Assembly (NCBI GenBank): GCA_017794825.1
Contig: CP051237.1
Coordinates: 5,505,342 to 5,569,341, forward strand
Origin: Pararhizobium sp.
Lineage (GTDB): Bacteria > Pseudomonadota > Alphaproteobacteria > Rhizobiales > Rhizobiaceae
DNA: 64,000 bases
Direction of reading: 5' to 3'
Both the position numbers and the translations under genes were made by a program. Positions 25,470 to 37,131 of this stretch are shown here, one piece after another; position 1 is the stretch's first letter, and every line of letters begins with the position of its first letter. The notes under the pieces were generated by a model. The model was given only the letters and a program-made list of their open reading frames with translations. It was not told the DNA's origin and made no database searches.

Positions 25470-25823
25470 TCAGGCAGTCTGGCCGCGCCGTATGAAATAC
25501 CGCCACGGGAGATACCATCTTGCCCTGGCCGGAGGCGTTTCCGGAACCGGATCGAAGCCATGCGAGCCGCCTGGCCCGCACCGTATGACCCGGAATAAGG
25601 TCATCCAACCACCTGGCCAAAGACCATGCCTGGCAATTGCTTCAAAACCGTATTCCGAGCAAGTCGGCAAATGCCGACACGTATTTCCTATAAGGCTGGA
25701 AAGGGTGATTTGGTAGAGCCTGATGATGGACATTCCCAGCAATCGTCCGGGTGTCTTGCGATACGGACCTGAGAAATTTCGTCCTTTGGACCTGTGGCGT
25801 TCCCCTTCACCCTGGCAATTCAT
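25470..25823 (-). CDS. yidD: membrane protein insertion efficiency factor YidD
   Basis: A 117-residue YidD (DUF37) protein. The conserved core RLYQITLSSLIGNTCRHLPTCSEYG at about 35-59 carries the usual paired cysteines, followed by EAIARHGLWPGGWMTLFRVIRCGPGG. YidD aids YidC-dependent membrane protein insertion at the inner face of the membrane. It has a ~30-residue N-terminal extension compared with the usual 70-85 residues. Nine bases separate it from the upstream NifU-like gene, so they are co-transcribed. Confidence 0.93.
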   Translation of the reverse strand: MNCQGEGERHRSKGRNFSGPYRKTPGRLLGMSIIRLYQITLSSLIGNTCRHLPTCSEYGFEAIARHGLWPGGWMTLFRVIRCGPGGSHGFDPVPETPPARARWYLPWRYFIRRGQTA

Positions 25824-25832
25824 TGCAATTGC

Positions 25833-26282
25833 TCAAGCCGCTGCTCCGTCCGCACGGGATCGTTCGATTTGATCCAGCGCATCCACGACAGCATCGAAGG
25901 TCAACAGTGTCGAAGCGTGGCGCGCGCGATAGTCGCGTACAGGTTCCAGGTACTTTAGATCTTCGAAACGCCCAGTCGGAGGGGGTCCGTTCTCCTTCAG
26001 CATCGCGTACATTGTCTTGCGGACTTCGCGTAATTCATCAACTGTCGCGCCGACGATGTTGCGCGCCATGATTGAAGACGAGGCCTGGCCGAGCGCGCAG
26101 GCCTTTACCGTGTGTGAAAAGTCGCTCACGACATTGCCATCCATCTTCAGCCAGATGTTGACAGTAGAGCCGCAGAGCTTTGAATGGGCGCGCGCAGATG
26201 CGCTCGCGTCCTCCATTTCCCCGATGTTCGGTATGTTGCCCGCAAATTCCAGGATCTTTGCGTTGTATACTTCGTCGATCAT
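25833..26282 (-). CDS. NifU/IscU-like iron-sulfur scaffold protein
   Basis: A 149-residue IscU/NifU N-terminal-domain protein. Two of the three scaffold cysteines are present, Cys37 (SKLCGST) and Cys62 (KACALGQASS). The CGD aspartate of IscU reads Ser here, and the usual third cysteine region reads RHASTLLTF without Cys. It may be a diverged scaffold or carrier rather than a full IscU. It is paired with yidD and divergent from folE. The main SUF system lies elsewhere in the window (47842-54960). Confidence 0.85.
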   Translation of the reverse strand: MIDEVYNAKILEFAGNIPNIGEMEDASASARAHSKLCGSTVNIWLKMDGNVVSDFSHTVKACALGQASSSIMARNIVGATVDELREVRKTMYAMLKENGPPPTGRFEDLKYLEPVRDYRARHASTLLTFDAVVDALDQIERSRADGAAA

Positions 26283-26527
26283 CTGCTTGCGCCTTGCGGA
26301 ACTCTACTTTGATTTCTTGACACGCCGCGACACTGGCAATTGTCGTTTCTATACCCTATTTTGGTCGTTTGTAATGTCATTACAAGTGCCGTTTGGCGCC
26401 GTGACACAGAAACCTTGACACATGGTGCAGACAGTGCAAGCAAGCGGCCTGTCCGGAGCGACAAGCGCCTGATCCGCTTTGTAAGTGTAAGGCGGTGATT
26501 TACAGCTGCCGCGGAGAACTCACAGTC

Positions 26528-27118
26528 ATGGATGCAATCGTTAAAAATAAACCGTCGAGAGCTGAGGCGGAAGCCGCAGTTGAAACCCTTTTGCGCTGGA
26601 TCGGTGATGACACTGCCCGCGAAGGCCTTGTTGACACGCCTTCTCGCGTAGCCACTGCATATGGCGAACTGTTTTCGGGTTATGGCAAATCGCCTGAAGA
26701 GGTTTTGGGGCGGACCTTCGAGGAAGTTGCGGGCTATGAAGACATCGTTCTGATAAAGGATATCAATTTCTTCTCCCATTGTGAGCACCATCTGGTTCCG
26801 ATTATCGGGAAAGCGCACATAGGTTATCTGCCGGATCGCAGGGTTGTCGGATTGTCAAAACTCGTGCGGGTCGTGGATATGTACGCCCGTCGACTGCAAA
26901 CACAGGAAGCAATGACAGCGCAGATCGCCGATGCAATCGAAACCCATCTGCGTCCGCTCGGCGTCGCTGTCGTCATAGAGGCGGAGCACATGTGCATGGC
27001 AATGCGCGGCATTCGCTTGCAAGGCTCGGCGACCATGACGACTACTTTCAGGGGCAGTTTCAAGAATGACGTCAACAGTCAGGTCCGCCTTATGACAATG
27101 CTGCGCGACTCCGCATAA
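26528..27118 (+). CDS. folE: GTP cyclohydrolase I
   Basis: A 196-residue type I GTP cyclohydrolase, the first step of tetrahydrofolate synthesis (GTP to dihydroneopterin triphosphate). The zinc ligands are in place: Cys85 and His88 (SHCEHHLVPI) and Cys156 (EHMCMAMRG). The start ATG 26528 has GGAG upstream; the frame is open to 26495 but without a better site. hisI follows after 14 bp, forming a two-gene unit. Confidence 0.96.
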   Translation: MDAIVKNKPSRAEAEAAVETLLRWIGDDTAREGLVDTPSRVATAYGELFSGYGKSPEEVLGRTFEEVAGYEDIVLIKDINFFSHCEHHLVPIIGKAHIGYLPDRRVVGLSKLVRVVDMYARRLQTQEAMTAQIADAIETHLRPLGVAVVIEAEHMCMAMRGIRLQGSATMTTTFRGSFKNDVNSQVRLMTMLRDSA

Positions 27119-27132
27119 ACGGCTTATCCGCA

Positions 27133-27585
27133 ATGAGCGAAAAAGGTATGGGAAACATAAGCGCCGCAGACAAAAAGTCTCTCGAGGAAGGCAAGGCTTT
27201 GACGCCGCGTTTCGACGCCAACGGTCTGGTGACAGCGGTTGTCACGGACGCAGATGACGGAACAGTACTGATGCTGGCGCATATGAACCGGGAAGCGCTG
27301 GACCTTACGGTGTCGACTGGAATAGCCCATTACTACAGCCGGTCTCGCAAACAACTCTGGAAGAAGGGGGAAACCTCGGGCAATTTCCAGACCGTCACGG
27401 AAGCGAGGATTGATTGCGATCAGGATGCAATTTGGCTCAAGGTGCGGGTCGGGGGGCATGCAGCGACTTGTCATACCGGACGGCGTAGTTGCTTTTATCG
27501 ACGTATCGAGTCGACCGATCAAGGACCCGTGCTTCGTACAGACGAGTCTCGGCCGCTTTTTGATCCAAGTGATGTTTACGGGTGA
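27133..27585 (+). CDS. hisI: phosphoribosyl-AMP cyclohydrolase
   Basis: A 150-residue HisI, which opens the purine ring of phosphoribosyl-AMP in step three of histidine synthesis. Present are LMLAHMNREALDLT near 55, the YSRSRKQLWKKGETSGN block, the metal-binding DCDQD aspartates near 98 and the zinc cysteines in HAATCHTGRRSCFYR. It is separate from hisE, as usual in alphaproteobacteria. It sits just downstream of folE. Confidence 0.96.
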   Translation: MSEKGMGNISAADKKSLEEGKALTPRFDANGLVTAVVTDADDGTVLMLAHMNREALDLTVSTGIAHYYSRSRKQLWKKGETSGNFQTVTEARIDCDQDAIWLKVRVGGHAATCHTGRRSCFYRRIESTDQGPVLRTDESRPLFDPSDVYG

Positions 27586-27736
27586 CTGAGCCGGGAGATG
27601 ACCCGTTTGAAAATTGTGCCGCTGGCGTATCAACCGGTATGGAAAAGTGACTTTGGACTTCCGATATGTGGAATGTCCATATTTTGAACAGAAGTATCCG
27701 CCGATTATACGGCATGACAGTTCCACGGGGATAATC

Positions 27737-28618
27737 GTGCTGGACAAGACAGAAAAAGGATCGATTGCGCTTGCACTCGGTGGCGGCGCAGCTCGCGGCT
27801 GGGCGCACATAGGCGTTTTGCGCGCGCTTGATGAAGCCGGAATAAAGGTCGGCATGGTTGCCGGCACGTCGATCGGCGCGCTTGTCGGAGGATGTTATCT
27901 AGCGGGCAAACTGGACGAACTCGAAGATTTTGCAAGAAGCCTGACGTTACGCCGAATTGTCGCACTGTTGGATTTTGCAGTCGGCGGAAGCGGATTGTTC
28001 GCCGGAATGCGCTTAAGCAAGCGTATGCGCCAACATCTGGAAGGCCTGAACATCGAAGATCTGGACAGACCTTTCGTTTCTGTCGCCACCGAAATCTCTA
28101 CCGGCCACGAAATCTGGATACACAGCGGTTCTCTGGTCACCGCGATCCATGCTTCTTACGCATTGCCAGGAATTTTCGAGCCGGTGCTGTGCAATGGCCG
28201 AACTCTGGTCGACGGGGCTTTGGTCAACCCTGTGCCGGTTTCCGTTTGTCGCGCTCATGAAGCGCCGCTGGTTGTCGCCGTCAATCTCCAGCAGGAACTC
28301 TACGGACGTTCGGCCGTCATCAAACATCATGCGTCTGGAGTTCTGGATAAAGGCGCAAAGCAGGTCGACAAGACAGACCGAAAAAAAGCCCGAAAGATAG
28401 GAATGACCAATGTCATGGTCGAGTCCTACAACATTATTCAGGACCGGATCGCACGGGCGCGTCTTGCCGGCGATCCACCGGACCTGCTTCTTCTCCCCAA
28501 ACTGGGTGAAATCGGTCTGGCAGATTTCCACCGCGCCTCGGAAGCGATCGATCGCGGCTACGAGGAGGCAACTGCCCGCATGGCCGAATTGAGAAGGCTT
28601 TGCGAAGTTCTGGTCTGA
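27737..28618 (+). CDS. patatin-like phospholipase family protein
   Basis: A serine hydrolase of the bacterial patatin/RssA type. It has the oxyanion loop GGGAARGWAHIG, nucleophile GTSIG (Ser45 counting from this start) and the catalytic Asp in VDGALVNPVP. It likely hydrolyses an acyl ester of a lipid or is a signalling remnant, as for RssA. The frame is open from ATG 27614 (334 residues), but GTG 27737 has a clear ACGGGG upstream and begins just before the conserved GSIALALGGG. The C-terminal third carries a Lys-rich stretch (DKTDRKKARK). Confidence 0.88.
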   Translation: MLDKTEKGSIALALGGGAARGWAHIGVLRALDEAGIKVGMVAGTSIGALVGGCYLAGKLDELEDFARSLTLRRIVALLDFAVGGSGLFAGMRLSKRMRQHLEGLNIEDLDRPFVSVATEISTGHEIWIHSGSLVTAIHASYALPGIFEPVLCNGRTLVDGALVNPVPVSVCRAHEAPLVVAVNLQQELYGRSAVIKHHASGVLDKGAKQVDKTDRKKARKIGMTNVMVESYNIIQDRIARARLAGDPPDLLLLPKLGEIGLADFHRASEAIDRGYEEATARMAELRRLCEVLV

Positions 28619-28659
28619 ATTCAACAACAGCCTGACATCCGCGAGAAAGAACATTCAGA

Positions 28660-29019
28660 TCAGGTGACCATCAAAAGACCGCCGAATAGAGTGGCCTCCG
28701 CCACGACTATGCCAACGATCATTCTCTGACGAGCAAGAATGAAAGCTGAAAAGCCTGCAGCGCTGGCGGCGATGCGAAGCCAGACAGGCGTGGTCGAGAG
28801 TACTCCGGACGGATAAAGTATCATTTGTGCGATGACAGCGGCTACCAGTGCGGTGGCGATGGATCGCACCAACACCAGAATGGTCGAGCCATCGCTCAGC
28901 CGATTGCCGACAAGAACACCCAGCCAGCGCCAAATGTCGGTCACAAGCCATCCGGCGATTATTATATAGATATAGGGCCAGTATCCGTTGTCAAAAACGC
29001 TGTCAGGCATTCTGAGCAC
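28660..29019 (-). CDS. azlD: AzlD domain-containing protein (branched-chain amino acid exporter small subunit)
   Basis: A 119-residue, four-helix membrane protein of the AzlD family, with YIYIIIAGWLVTDIWRWLGV and VLVRSIATALVAAVIAQMIL as recognisable helices. With AzlC it forms a two-component exporter of branched-chain amino acids or analogues. The start at 29019 overlaps the end of azlC by 17 bases. Confidence 0.9.
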   Translation of the reverse strand: MLRMPDSVFDNGYWPYIYIIIAGWLVTDIWRWLGVLVGNRLSDGSTILVLVRSIATALVAAVIAQMILYPSGVLSTTPVWLRIAASAAGFSAFILARQRMIVGIVVAEATLFGGLLMVT

Positions 29020-29743
29020 CCTTCTTCCTAGGCAGAATTCTTTCCAGCGCGAAGGCTATGATGCCGCCCGCAATTCCAGAGAATAGAATGGAATATCCCG
29101 GCGTCAGGTGATGGAAAATTGGCCCCAGAATCAGCCCGACCACCATCGCGAAATGAACTTCCCGGCTTCGTGCGGAGGCCCAGATCGAGGTTATGAAATA
29201 GATTGGCGTAAGAAAGAAAAGAGCGCCGGCCACCATTTCCGGCAATCTGTCGATGACGCCATACAGGACGGCAACCAGGACTACATTGACGCAAGTCATG
29301 GTGACTGCAAAACCGGCGAAGAAAGGCAATCGCCCTTGTTCCGGAATGTCGCGTGCATTTTGCATGGTGTAGACCCATGTCGTCACCGCGATGAAATGAG
29401 AGAGAAATAGCAACTGCCAGGTTGGCGTTGACTTGCTGCGTATTTCCGGAATCAGCACAGTCACCATTGGCATAAGCCGCATCGACGAAAGACCGACCGC
29501 TATCGCGGCTGCCGGCAAAGACGCGCCAGCGATCATAGCTCCGATCAAAATAAGTTGTCCCGGCAGAGCCCAGATCAGCCCTGTCATGACTGCGACCTGG
29601 GCCATCGGCACGCCCGTTTCATAGGAGAATGAACAGAACCCGACGAAGGCGCCCATCAGAATAAAGGCGGGAATGGACATTATTCCGGCAGCGCCCTTCA
29701 GGAACCACCGCAATGACGAATATTCGTTGCCGTCGCGTTTCAC
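29003..29743 (-). CDS. azlC: AzlC family permease (branched-chain amino acid exporter large subunit)
   Basis: A 246-residue membrane protein with the AzlC signature G-A-F-x-G-F-C-S-F near residue 32, LIWALPGQLILIGAMIAGAS, and SSMRLMPMVTVLIPEIR, the conserved RhxL-like stretch. It would export leucine, isoleucine or valine, or an analogue such as azaleucine. It overlaps azlD downstream and is 16 bp from the upstream HEAT-like gene, in the same direction. Confidence 0.92.
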   Translation of the reverse strand: MKRDGNEYSSLRWFLKGAAGIMSIPAFILMGAFVGFCSFSYETGVPMAQVAVMTGLIWALPGQLILIGAMIAGASLPAAAIAVGLSSMRLMPMVTVLIPEIRSKSTPTWQLLFLSHFIAVTTWVYTMQNARDIPEQGRLPFFAGFAVTMTCVNVVLVAVLYGVIDRLPEMVAGALFFLTPIYFITSIWASARSREVHFAMVVGLILGPIFHHLTPGYSILFSGIAGGIIAFALERILPRKKGAQNA

Positions 29744-29759
29744 TTTGGAAAAGTCCTGA

Positions 29760-30299
29760 TCACGACATATCTGCCTGTGAGAAGCTCGCGCTTAGTAGGC
29801 GCGCGCGCGCCGCGAGCGCCTTGCGATCGCTGCAGAGCGCTTCATTGAGATGGATTTTGGCGCGTTGCGCGTCGACGCGCCCGGACATGGCAAGATCGAC
29901 AATTGCCTGTAGGCTGCAGGCTGCCACGATGGACCACTTGCTCGCCAAATTGGTCTCGAGCGTCTTGGCAAACACTTCCACCTGTCTCTCAGACAGCTGT
30001 GTTCTGACCAGAATCTTTGGTAACTGCTCCCCGATTTCCCACTGCTTTGGATTGGCAAGACATTCAAGCAAAAAATCACGATGGGAATCGAACAGTTCAG
30101 GGCGTTTCTTGCCAACTTGCATCAAGGCGTGCGCAGCATGAGACACGACGACAGGATCCGGATCGTTAAGACAAGTGAGCACCGTTTCAAGCACTTTGAA
30201 ATCGGTGAGCGCCATTGCGGCAACGATATCGCTGGCGTCAGTTCCTCTACGATCGCCCTCACGCAGGCGATCGCGAATACTAGCCCCGGCCACGTCCAC
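29760..30299 (-). CDS. HEAT-repeat-like hypothetical protein
   Basis: A 179-residue helical protein. The stretch DFKVLETVLTCLNDPDPVVVSHAAHALMQVG resembles a HEAT/armadillo repeat, and further helical pairs follow. There is no signal peptide, membrane segment or catalytic motif. It starts 2 bp after the clpA stop codon and is read in the same direction, so it is probably in the clpSA transcript. Function is unknown. A link to proteolysis is only suggested by position. Confidence 0.7.
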   Translation of the reverse strand: MDVAGASIRDRLREGDRRGTDASDIVAAMALTDFKVLETVLTCLNDPDPVVVSHAAHALMQVGKKRPELFDSHRDFLLECLANPKQWEIGEQLPKILVRTQLSERQVEVFAKTLETNLASKWSIVAACSLQAIVDLAMSGRVDAQRAKIHLNEALCSDRKALAARARLLSASFSQADMS

Positions 30300-30301
30300 T
30301 G

Positions 30302-32806
<2,505 letters not shown>

Positions 32807-32816
32807 TACCGTATCC

Positions 32817-33209
32817 TCATTTCTTTTCCATTACACATTGCAATGGGTGCTGGTTCTGTCGTGCAAAATCCATGACCTGGGTAACTTTGGTTTCTGCCAC
32901 CTCATATGTAAAGACCCCACATTCGCCAACACCGTGATTGTGAACGTGGAGCATGATCCGGGTGGCTGCCTCGCGATCTTTGAAGAAAAAACGTTCCAGC
33001 ACATGAACGACGAATTCCATGGGCGTGTAATCGTCATTTAGGAGTAGAACGCGATACAGACTTGGCTTTTTGAGTTTCTTGCGGGTACGCGTGATGACGG
33101 AGACGCCGTTACCTTTTCCGTCTTCGTTGCCATCTTTTTTCTTGTCACCTGCGCTTACACGTTGCGCCGACATCTGCTTATCTCGTCCGATCCTGCTTTG
33201 CCTAATCAC
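32817..33209 (-). CDS. clpS: ATP-dependent Clp protease adaptor protein ClpS
   Basis: A 130-residue N-end-rule adaptor for ClpA. After a basic, disordered N-terminus, the ClpS core shows YRVLLLNDDYTPMEFV (the Asp-Asp of the N-degron pocket) and HNHGVGECGVFTYEVAETK, with the pocket His. It is in an operon with clpA. The start is GTG 33209 with AAGG, or ATG 33173, where the protein would be 118 residues. Confidence 0.95.
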   Translation of the reverse strand: MIRQSRIGRDKQMSAQRVSAGDKKKDGNEDGKGNGVSVITRTRKKLKKPSLYRVLLLNDDYTPMEFVVHVLERFFFKDREAATRIMLHVHNHGVGECGVFTYEVAETKVTQVMDFARQNQHPLQCVMEKK

Positions 33210-33373
33210 GCGGTTACCTTGGGCATAAACTCCAACACAATTGTGTCCTTTATCTAGTCTTTTTCAATATGCTTTTCAGCCCTGCCACAGGCAAATTTCA
33301 AAATTCCTGCATTCAAGCGCCAAAGTTCCTGCAAGGCCGACTCTGCAATGTCGCAATTGCAGTATCTGAAAGA

Positions 33374-33405
33374 CAAAAAAACCCGGCCGCGTCACGCCGC
33401 CGGGT
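33374..33405 (-). terminator. intrinsic terminator of the phasin gene
   Basis: On the minus strand, the stem ACCCGGC (33399-33405) and GCCGGGT (33381-33387) is followed by a T-run (33374-33380). It lies 38 bp past the phasin stop codon. Confidence 0.8.
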
Positions 33406-33442
33406 CTATCAGAACGAATTGCAGTCTGAAGCTCGGTTTCGA

Positions 33443-33793
33443 TCAAGCTGCCTTTTTTGTCGCAGGCGGCGCAATTGCGGCGGTTGCCGACTCATAGGGC
33501 TCATATGCCTTGCGCGCGAGATCCATGCACATCTCAGTCATTTTAGTCGCTTCCGCCATGAATTCCTCATAGGCGGATTTCGTATAGTCGCTCTGAATCT
33601 CGAAAGCCTTGTCGAAACTTTTCGCTGCCATCAGTTTCTCGAATGCAGCGGAATTGCCTTCGTAGGTTTTCTTTGAATAATCTGACATTTCGGTGGCGAG
33701 CGCCTGAAAGGCCTGAGCCATCGCAGAGTAATTTGTCAGCATGTTGTCCATCATTTCTTTGCCCATTTTGCTGGCATCGTCATAAGAAAACAT
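33443..33793 (-). CDS. phasin family protein
   Basis: A 116-residue phasin_2-type helical protein with the pattern AFQALATEMSDYSKKTYEGN followed by FEKLMAAKSFDKAFEIQSDY. It ends in an Ala-rich TAAIAPPATKKAA tail. Phasins coat polyhydroxyalkanoate granules, although many rhizobial members have other roles. The start ATG 33793 has AGGA upstream; the open frame extends to 33862 without a site. It has its own terminator. Confidence 0.88.
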   Translation of the reverse strand: MFSYDDASKMGKEMMDNMLTNYSAMAQAFQALATEMSDYSKKTYEGNSAAFEKLMAAKSFDKAFEIQSDYTKSAYEEFMAEATKMTEMCMDLARKAYEPYESATAAIAPPATKKAA

Positions 33794-34076
33794 GGTGTAT
33801 CCTACTTGTCGAATTGTGGGGGGCTGGGTTAGACCTTTGGGCAAACGGAGTGCGCCGGTCACACCCGTCTAATAGTTGCATCGCACAATTTTGTCAATAT
33901 TTTTTGTGCACCGCAGCGTCCGGCTGTATCGCCCTTTCGATGAAAAGGATTCGGAAACCATAAACGGATTGGTAACGCTACTTGCCTAAACTGGAACACA
34001 ATTGTCGGATCAGGAAATGCCTCACCAGGCCTTTGGGATCCGTATGTGTGCAGCGTAAAGATATTGGACCGAAGCA

Positions 34077-35495
34077 GTGACCAAGACACAGTTCCACCTC
34101 GCCAATCCGATTTCGTCGAAAATTGCCAGACTTCTGTTGCTTGCGCTTGTCGCTCTTGCGATGACTCAAATGGGACAGGCATTCGCCAATCCCAATTACG
34201 CTGGCATAGTCGTTGACGCGAAAACTGGCAAAACCCTGTATTCGTCAAGCGCTGATAGCTATCGGTATCCTGCTTCCCTTACAAAGATGATGACGCTCTA
34301 TCTGATGTTCGAGGCAATCGAACAGGGACGCATGACGAAAGGCACGCGCATTCGCATATCGTCGAAAGCTGCAGCTGAACCGCCGTCAAAACTTGGACTT
34401 TCCGTGGGCAGCACAATAACCGCTGAACAGGCGATCTTGGCTCTGGTCACGAAATCCGCCAACGACATATCCACGGCCGTTGCCGAGCATCTTGGCGGCT
34501 CGGAAGCCGAATTCGCGAGGCAGATGACGCAAAAGGCGCACGCTCTCGGCATGACGAAAACCACCTTCAAAAATGCTCACGGTCTGCCCAATACGGCCCA
34601 GAAGACGACTGCGCGCGACATGGCGCGGCTCGGTATTGCGCTTCGCGAGCATTTTCCGAACGACTACAAATATTTTTCGACGCGCAGTTTCCGTTTCGGC
34701 AAAGCCACCTACGGCAATCACAACAGGCTGCTTGGCGTCGTCAAAGGCGTCGATGGCATCAAGACCGGTTACACCCGCGCTTCGGGGTTTAATCTTGTCA
34801 GTTCCGTCGATACGAACGGCAGGCAAATCGTCGCCGTCGTTATGGGTGGCAAGACTGGCGCCAGCCGCAATGCCCAGATGCAGAAACTCATTGGCGAATA
34901 TCTGAACAAGGCTTCGCGGCGTGGCCCGGGGAATCTGGTGGCGAAATCCACGTCGCCATACTTTATCGCGCTTCCCGAAATCGGCCCGGTGCCCAAAGTT
35001 CGCGACTTCTCTGAACTGCGCGTAGCGCTTGCCTATTCCACCCAACCGAAGAAAAATGAATTTCCAGTACCCGTGGCGAAACCGGTCATTGGCAAAGCAG
35101 CGCTCATCGATCAACTGAACCAGCAGCGCGCAGCTGTTGTTCCTGTCAGCCGTCCGCAATCCGCCGTTGTTGTTGCGGAGATACAGCAGGAGACTGCGAT
35201 CGGCGAAGGCGATGTGGATGAAATCGTCACATCGAGCACGTCATCGCCATCCGGTTGGGTTGTCCAGATAGGCGCCACGCCAGATCGGGCAGAGGCCGAA
35301 TCACTGCTCCAGGAGGCAAAGTCCAAAACCGGCGGGCTCATCTCCGACGCGCAGCCTTTCACGGTGGTTACAAACCAAAATGGCGAGCAATTGCACCGCG
35401 CCCGATTCGCGGGTTTCGACGGCAAGTCCGAAGCATGGAGCGCTTGTAAACAGCTCAAGCAAAAAGGTTACGGTTGCTGGGCTACCGAACAGTAA
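34077..35495 (+). CDS. D-alanyl-D-alanine carboxypeptidase with C-terminal SPOR domain
   Basis: A 472-residue penicillin-binding D,D-carboxypeptidase (S11, DacA family). A signal peptide (cleavage near AFA-N at about 37) is followed by the active-site SLTK (Ser67, Lys70), SAND (127-130) and a KTG triad near 232 (IKTGYTRASG). The catalytic domain is followed by a linker and a C-terminal SPOR domain (about 395-472, from SGWVVQIGA), which binds denuded glycan strands at the septum. It trims the terminal D-Ala of peptidoglycan stem peptides. The start codon is GTG at 34077. Confidence 0.94.
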   Translation: MTKTQFHLANPISSKIARLLLLALVALAMTQMGQAFANPNYAGIVVDAKTGKTLYSSSADSYRYPASLTKMMTLYLMFEAIEQGRMTKGTRIRISSKAAAEPPSKLGLSVGSTITAEQAILALVTKSANDISTAVAEHLGGSEAEFARQMTQKAHALGMTKTTFKNAHGLPNTAQKTTARDMARLGIALREHFPNDYKYFSTRSFRFGKATYGNHNRLLGVVKGVDGIKTGYTRASGFNLVSSVDTNGRQIVAVVMGGKTGASRNAQMQKLIGEYLNKASRRGPGNLVAKSTSPYFIALPEIGPVPKVRDFSELRVALAYSTQPKKNEFPVPVAKPVIGKAALIDQLNQQRAAVVPVSRPQSAVVVAEIQQETAIGEGDVDEIVTSSTSSPSGWVVQIGATPDRAEAESLLQEAKSKTGGLISDAQPFTVVTNQNGEQLHRARFAGFDGKSEAWSACKQLKQKGYGCWATEQ

Positions 35496-35570
35496 TTTCG
35501 CCAGGAAATAAGGCCGCTTTAACCGTCAGTTCACATCCTCTGGAATAGTATTCGCGTAGTGGGGATTTTA

Positions 35571-36269
35571 TCAATGTCGACGCAACAGAATATCCTTGGC
35601 CTCATTGATGCGGGCCGCGAGAAAAACAGAGCCTCCGGCATCGGGGTGAACGCGTTTCATCAAGCTGCGATGCGCCTCGCGGATTTCAGACTCAGACGCT
35701 CCAACCGAAAGACCAAGGACCTCGTACGCTTCCTCCTTAGTCATGGAGCCCGAAGCTGGCGCAGTTCGCAGCCTTTCGTCCATGTCCGGGTCAAGGTCGT
35801 CACGCCAAGTGGGCTCTCTGCGGTCAAGATACGCCTCTAGAACCTGAACGGATTCCGGGTCAGGCTCCAGTTCCCTGAGCAAGGCGTATAGATCTTCTTT
35901 TTTCATATCTCCCAGCATTTGCCCTTCATAATGCCCGGCAAGGATAAGACCATTCATTTCCCCGGTGTCGAGGTCGAGTTCCATTTCCAGCGCTGCAGTG
36001 CGAACCCGCGATTTGCGCTCGCCTTGGCTTCCTGGTGTCGTACGGACGCGTCTTCTGGCGCGGGCAAACATGGCGAGAGCCAGCGACATAAGTCCTAAAC
36101 CAATAGCGCCCCTTCCGGTGATGGTCAGCACCAGACCAACTACGCCAAGAACTATTGGCATAGCCATGCGAAGTGCTGAGGCGATCTGTCGCGCATCCAG
36201 ACGCAGCAGGGCCACAGCCACGCCGCTGGCAAGCAGCGCAAACAATGCAAGATAGACAAATATCGTCAT
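35571..36269 (-). CDS. J-domain membrane protein (TIM14/DjlA-like)
   Basis: A 232-residue protein. Two or three N-terminal membrane helices (about 1-70) precede a soluble linker and a C-terminal J domain. The domain runs from EEAYEVLGLSVGASESEIRE and contains the HPD motif (RVHPDAGG near residue 212) needed to stimulate DnaK. The arrangement, with N-terminal helices and the J domain at the very end, is typical of alphaproteobacterial relatives of mitochondrial TIM14/PAM18. Six bp downstream of the vWA gene; co-transcribed. Confidence 0.88.
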   Translation of the reverse strand: MTIFVYLALFALLASGVAVALLRLDARQIASALRMAMPIVLGVVGLVLTITGRGAIGLGLMSLALAMFARARRRVRTTPGSQGERKSRVRTAALEMELDLDTGEMNGLILAGHYEGQMLGDMKKEDLYALLRELEPDPESVQVLEAYLDRREPTWRDDLDPDMDERLRTAPASGSMTKEEAYEVLGLSVGASESEIREAHRSLMKRVHPDAGGSVFLAARINEAKDILLRRH

Positions 36270-36275
36270 AGATAT

Positions 36276-37013
36276 TCAGCCGCGTTTGCCGGAGAGCTGC
36301 TCAAGCAGAAGCCTCGATTCCGAAGTGCGGCTTGTTTCAAGCGCTTTCACTCCTCCGGATGCATATACTGCGACAGCCTTCAGAAGATTTTGCAATGCGC
36401 TGGCCGAGTTCTCGTCGAACTGGAAATAAGCGCCTTTGCTCAGTCGCGCGATTTCCCTGAACGCAGTCTGCGCTACAGGATCCCGTCCTTCCTGAAACAT
36501 GAAACACGGCGCCTTTCGGATTCCAAGTTCTCCAGCCAGTTCGCACAGTCGGTCAATGCTCTCCTCCATCGCGTCTCCAATGTAGACAAGTGCGCTGACC
36601 GGTTCCCGGATTGTTTCATCCCTCGTATGACGGAGAACCTTTGCGATCTGGGTATGACCGCCGCGACAGTCTATTCGCGTCATCAGGTCCCGCAACTGGT
36701 CCGTATCGGCGACCCATCGCGAGGACCTGCATTCGCCAAACCCTCGGAAATATACAAGTTGAACCTTGAGCCCGCCCGCCCGTCCTACGGCGTTGAACAT
36801 CTCTCCCTGCAATCTGCAAGCCGCATCCCAGGTGGGCTGCCTGCTCATTGTCGCATCGAGGGCAAAAACAAGTTTTCCGACATTGCCATCGGCCGCGGGC
36901 GCGATATTGCGCGCCGCCTTCAGGAACGCCGATACTTCCTGTTTGGAAGAGACGTCGTCGCTAGTCTTGAGTTTTCCGGAGGGGCGCCTCCTGTCTACGT
37001 CCTTGCCGCCCAT
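36276..37013 (-). CDS. von Willebrand factor A domain protein
   Basis: A 245-residue cytoplasmic vWA protein. The MIDAS-like motif reads DATMS (near residue 50), a DxTxS variant of DxSxS. The fold continues to the acidic YIGDAMEESID. Similar stand-alone vWA proteins are found beside J-domain genes in Rhizobiales; their role is unknown. The start ATG 37013 has GGAG six bases upstream, which is better than the TTG at 37025. Confidence 0.8.
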   Translation of the reverse strand: MGGKDVDRRRPSGKLKTSDDVSSKQEVSAFLKAARNIAPAADGNVGKLVFALDATMSRQPTWDAACRLQGEMFNAVGRAGGLKVQLVYFRGFGECRSSRWVADTDQLRDLMTRIDCRGGHTQIAKVLRHTRDETIREPVSALVYIGDAMEESIDRLCELAGELGIRKAPCFMFQEGRDPVAQTAFREIARLSKGAYFQFDENSASALQNLLKAVAVYASGGVKALETSRTSESRLLLEQLSGKRG

Positions 37014-37131
37014 GATGCACTCCAACGATCAATCCGGTGTATATAGCAGCATTTAGGTGATGTCGTGCATGAGAGTAGACGTCCGAATGCGCATTTTCCT
37101 GGCTCTACGAAAGCATAGGCAGACGTGTTGG

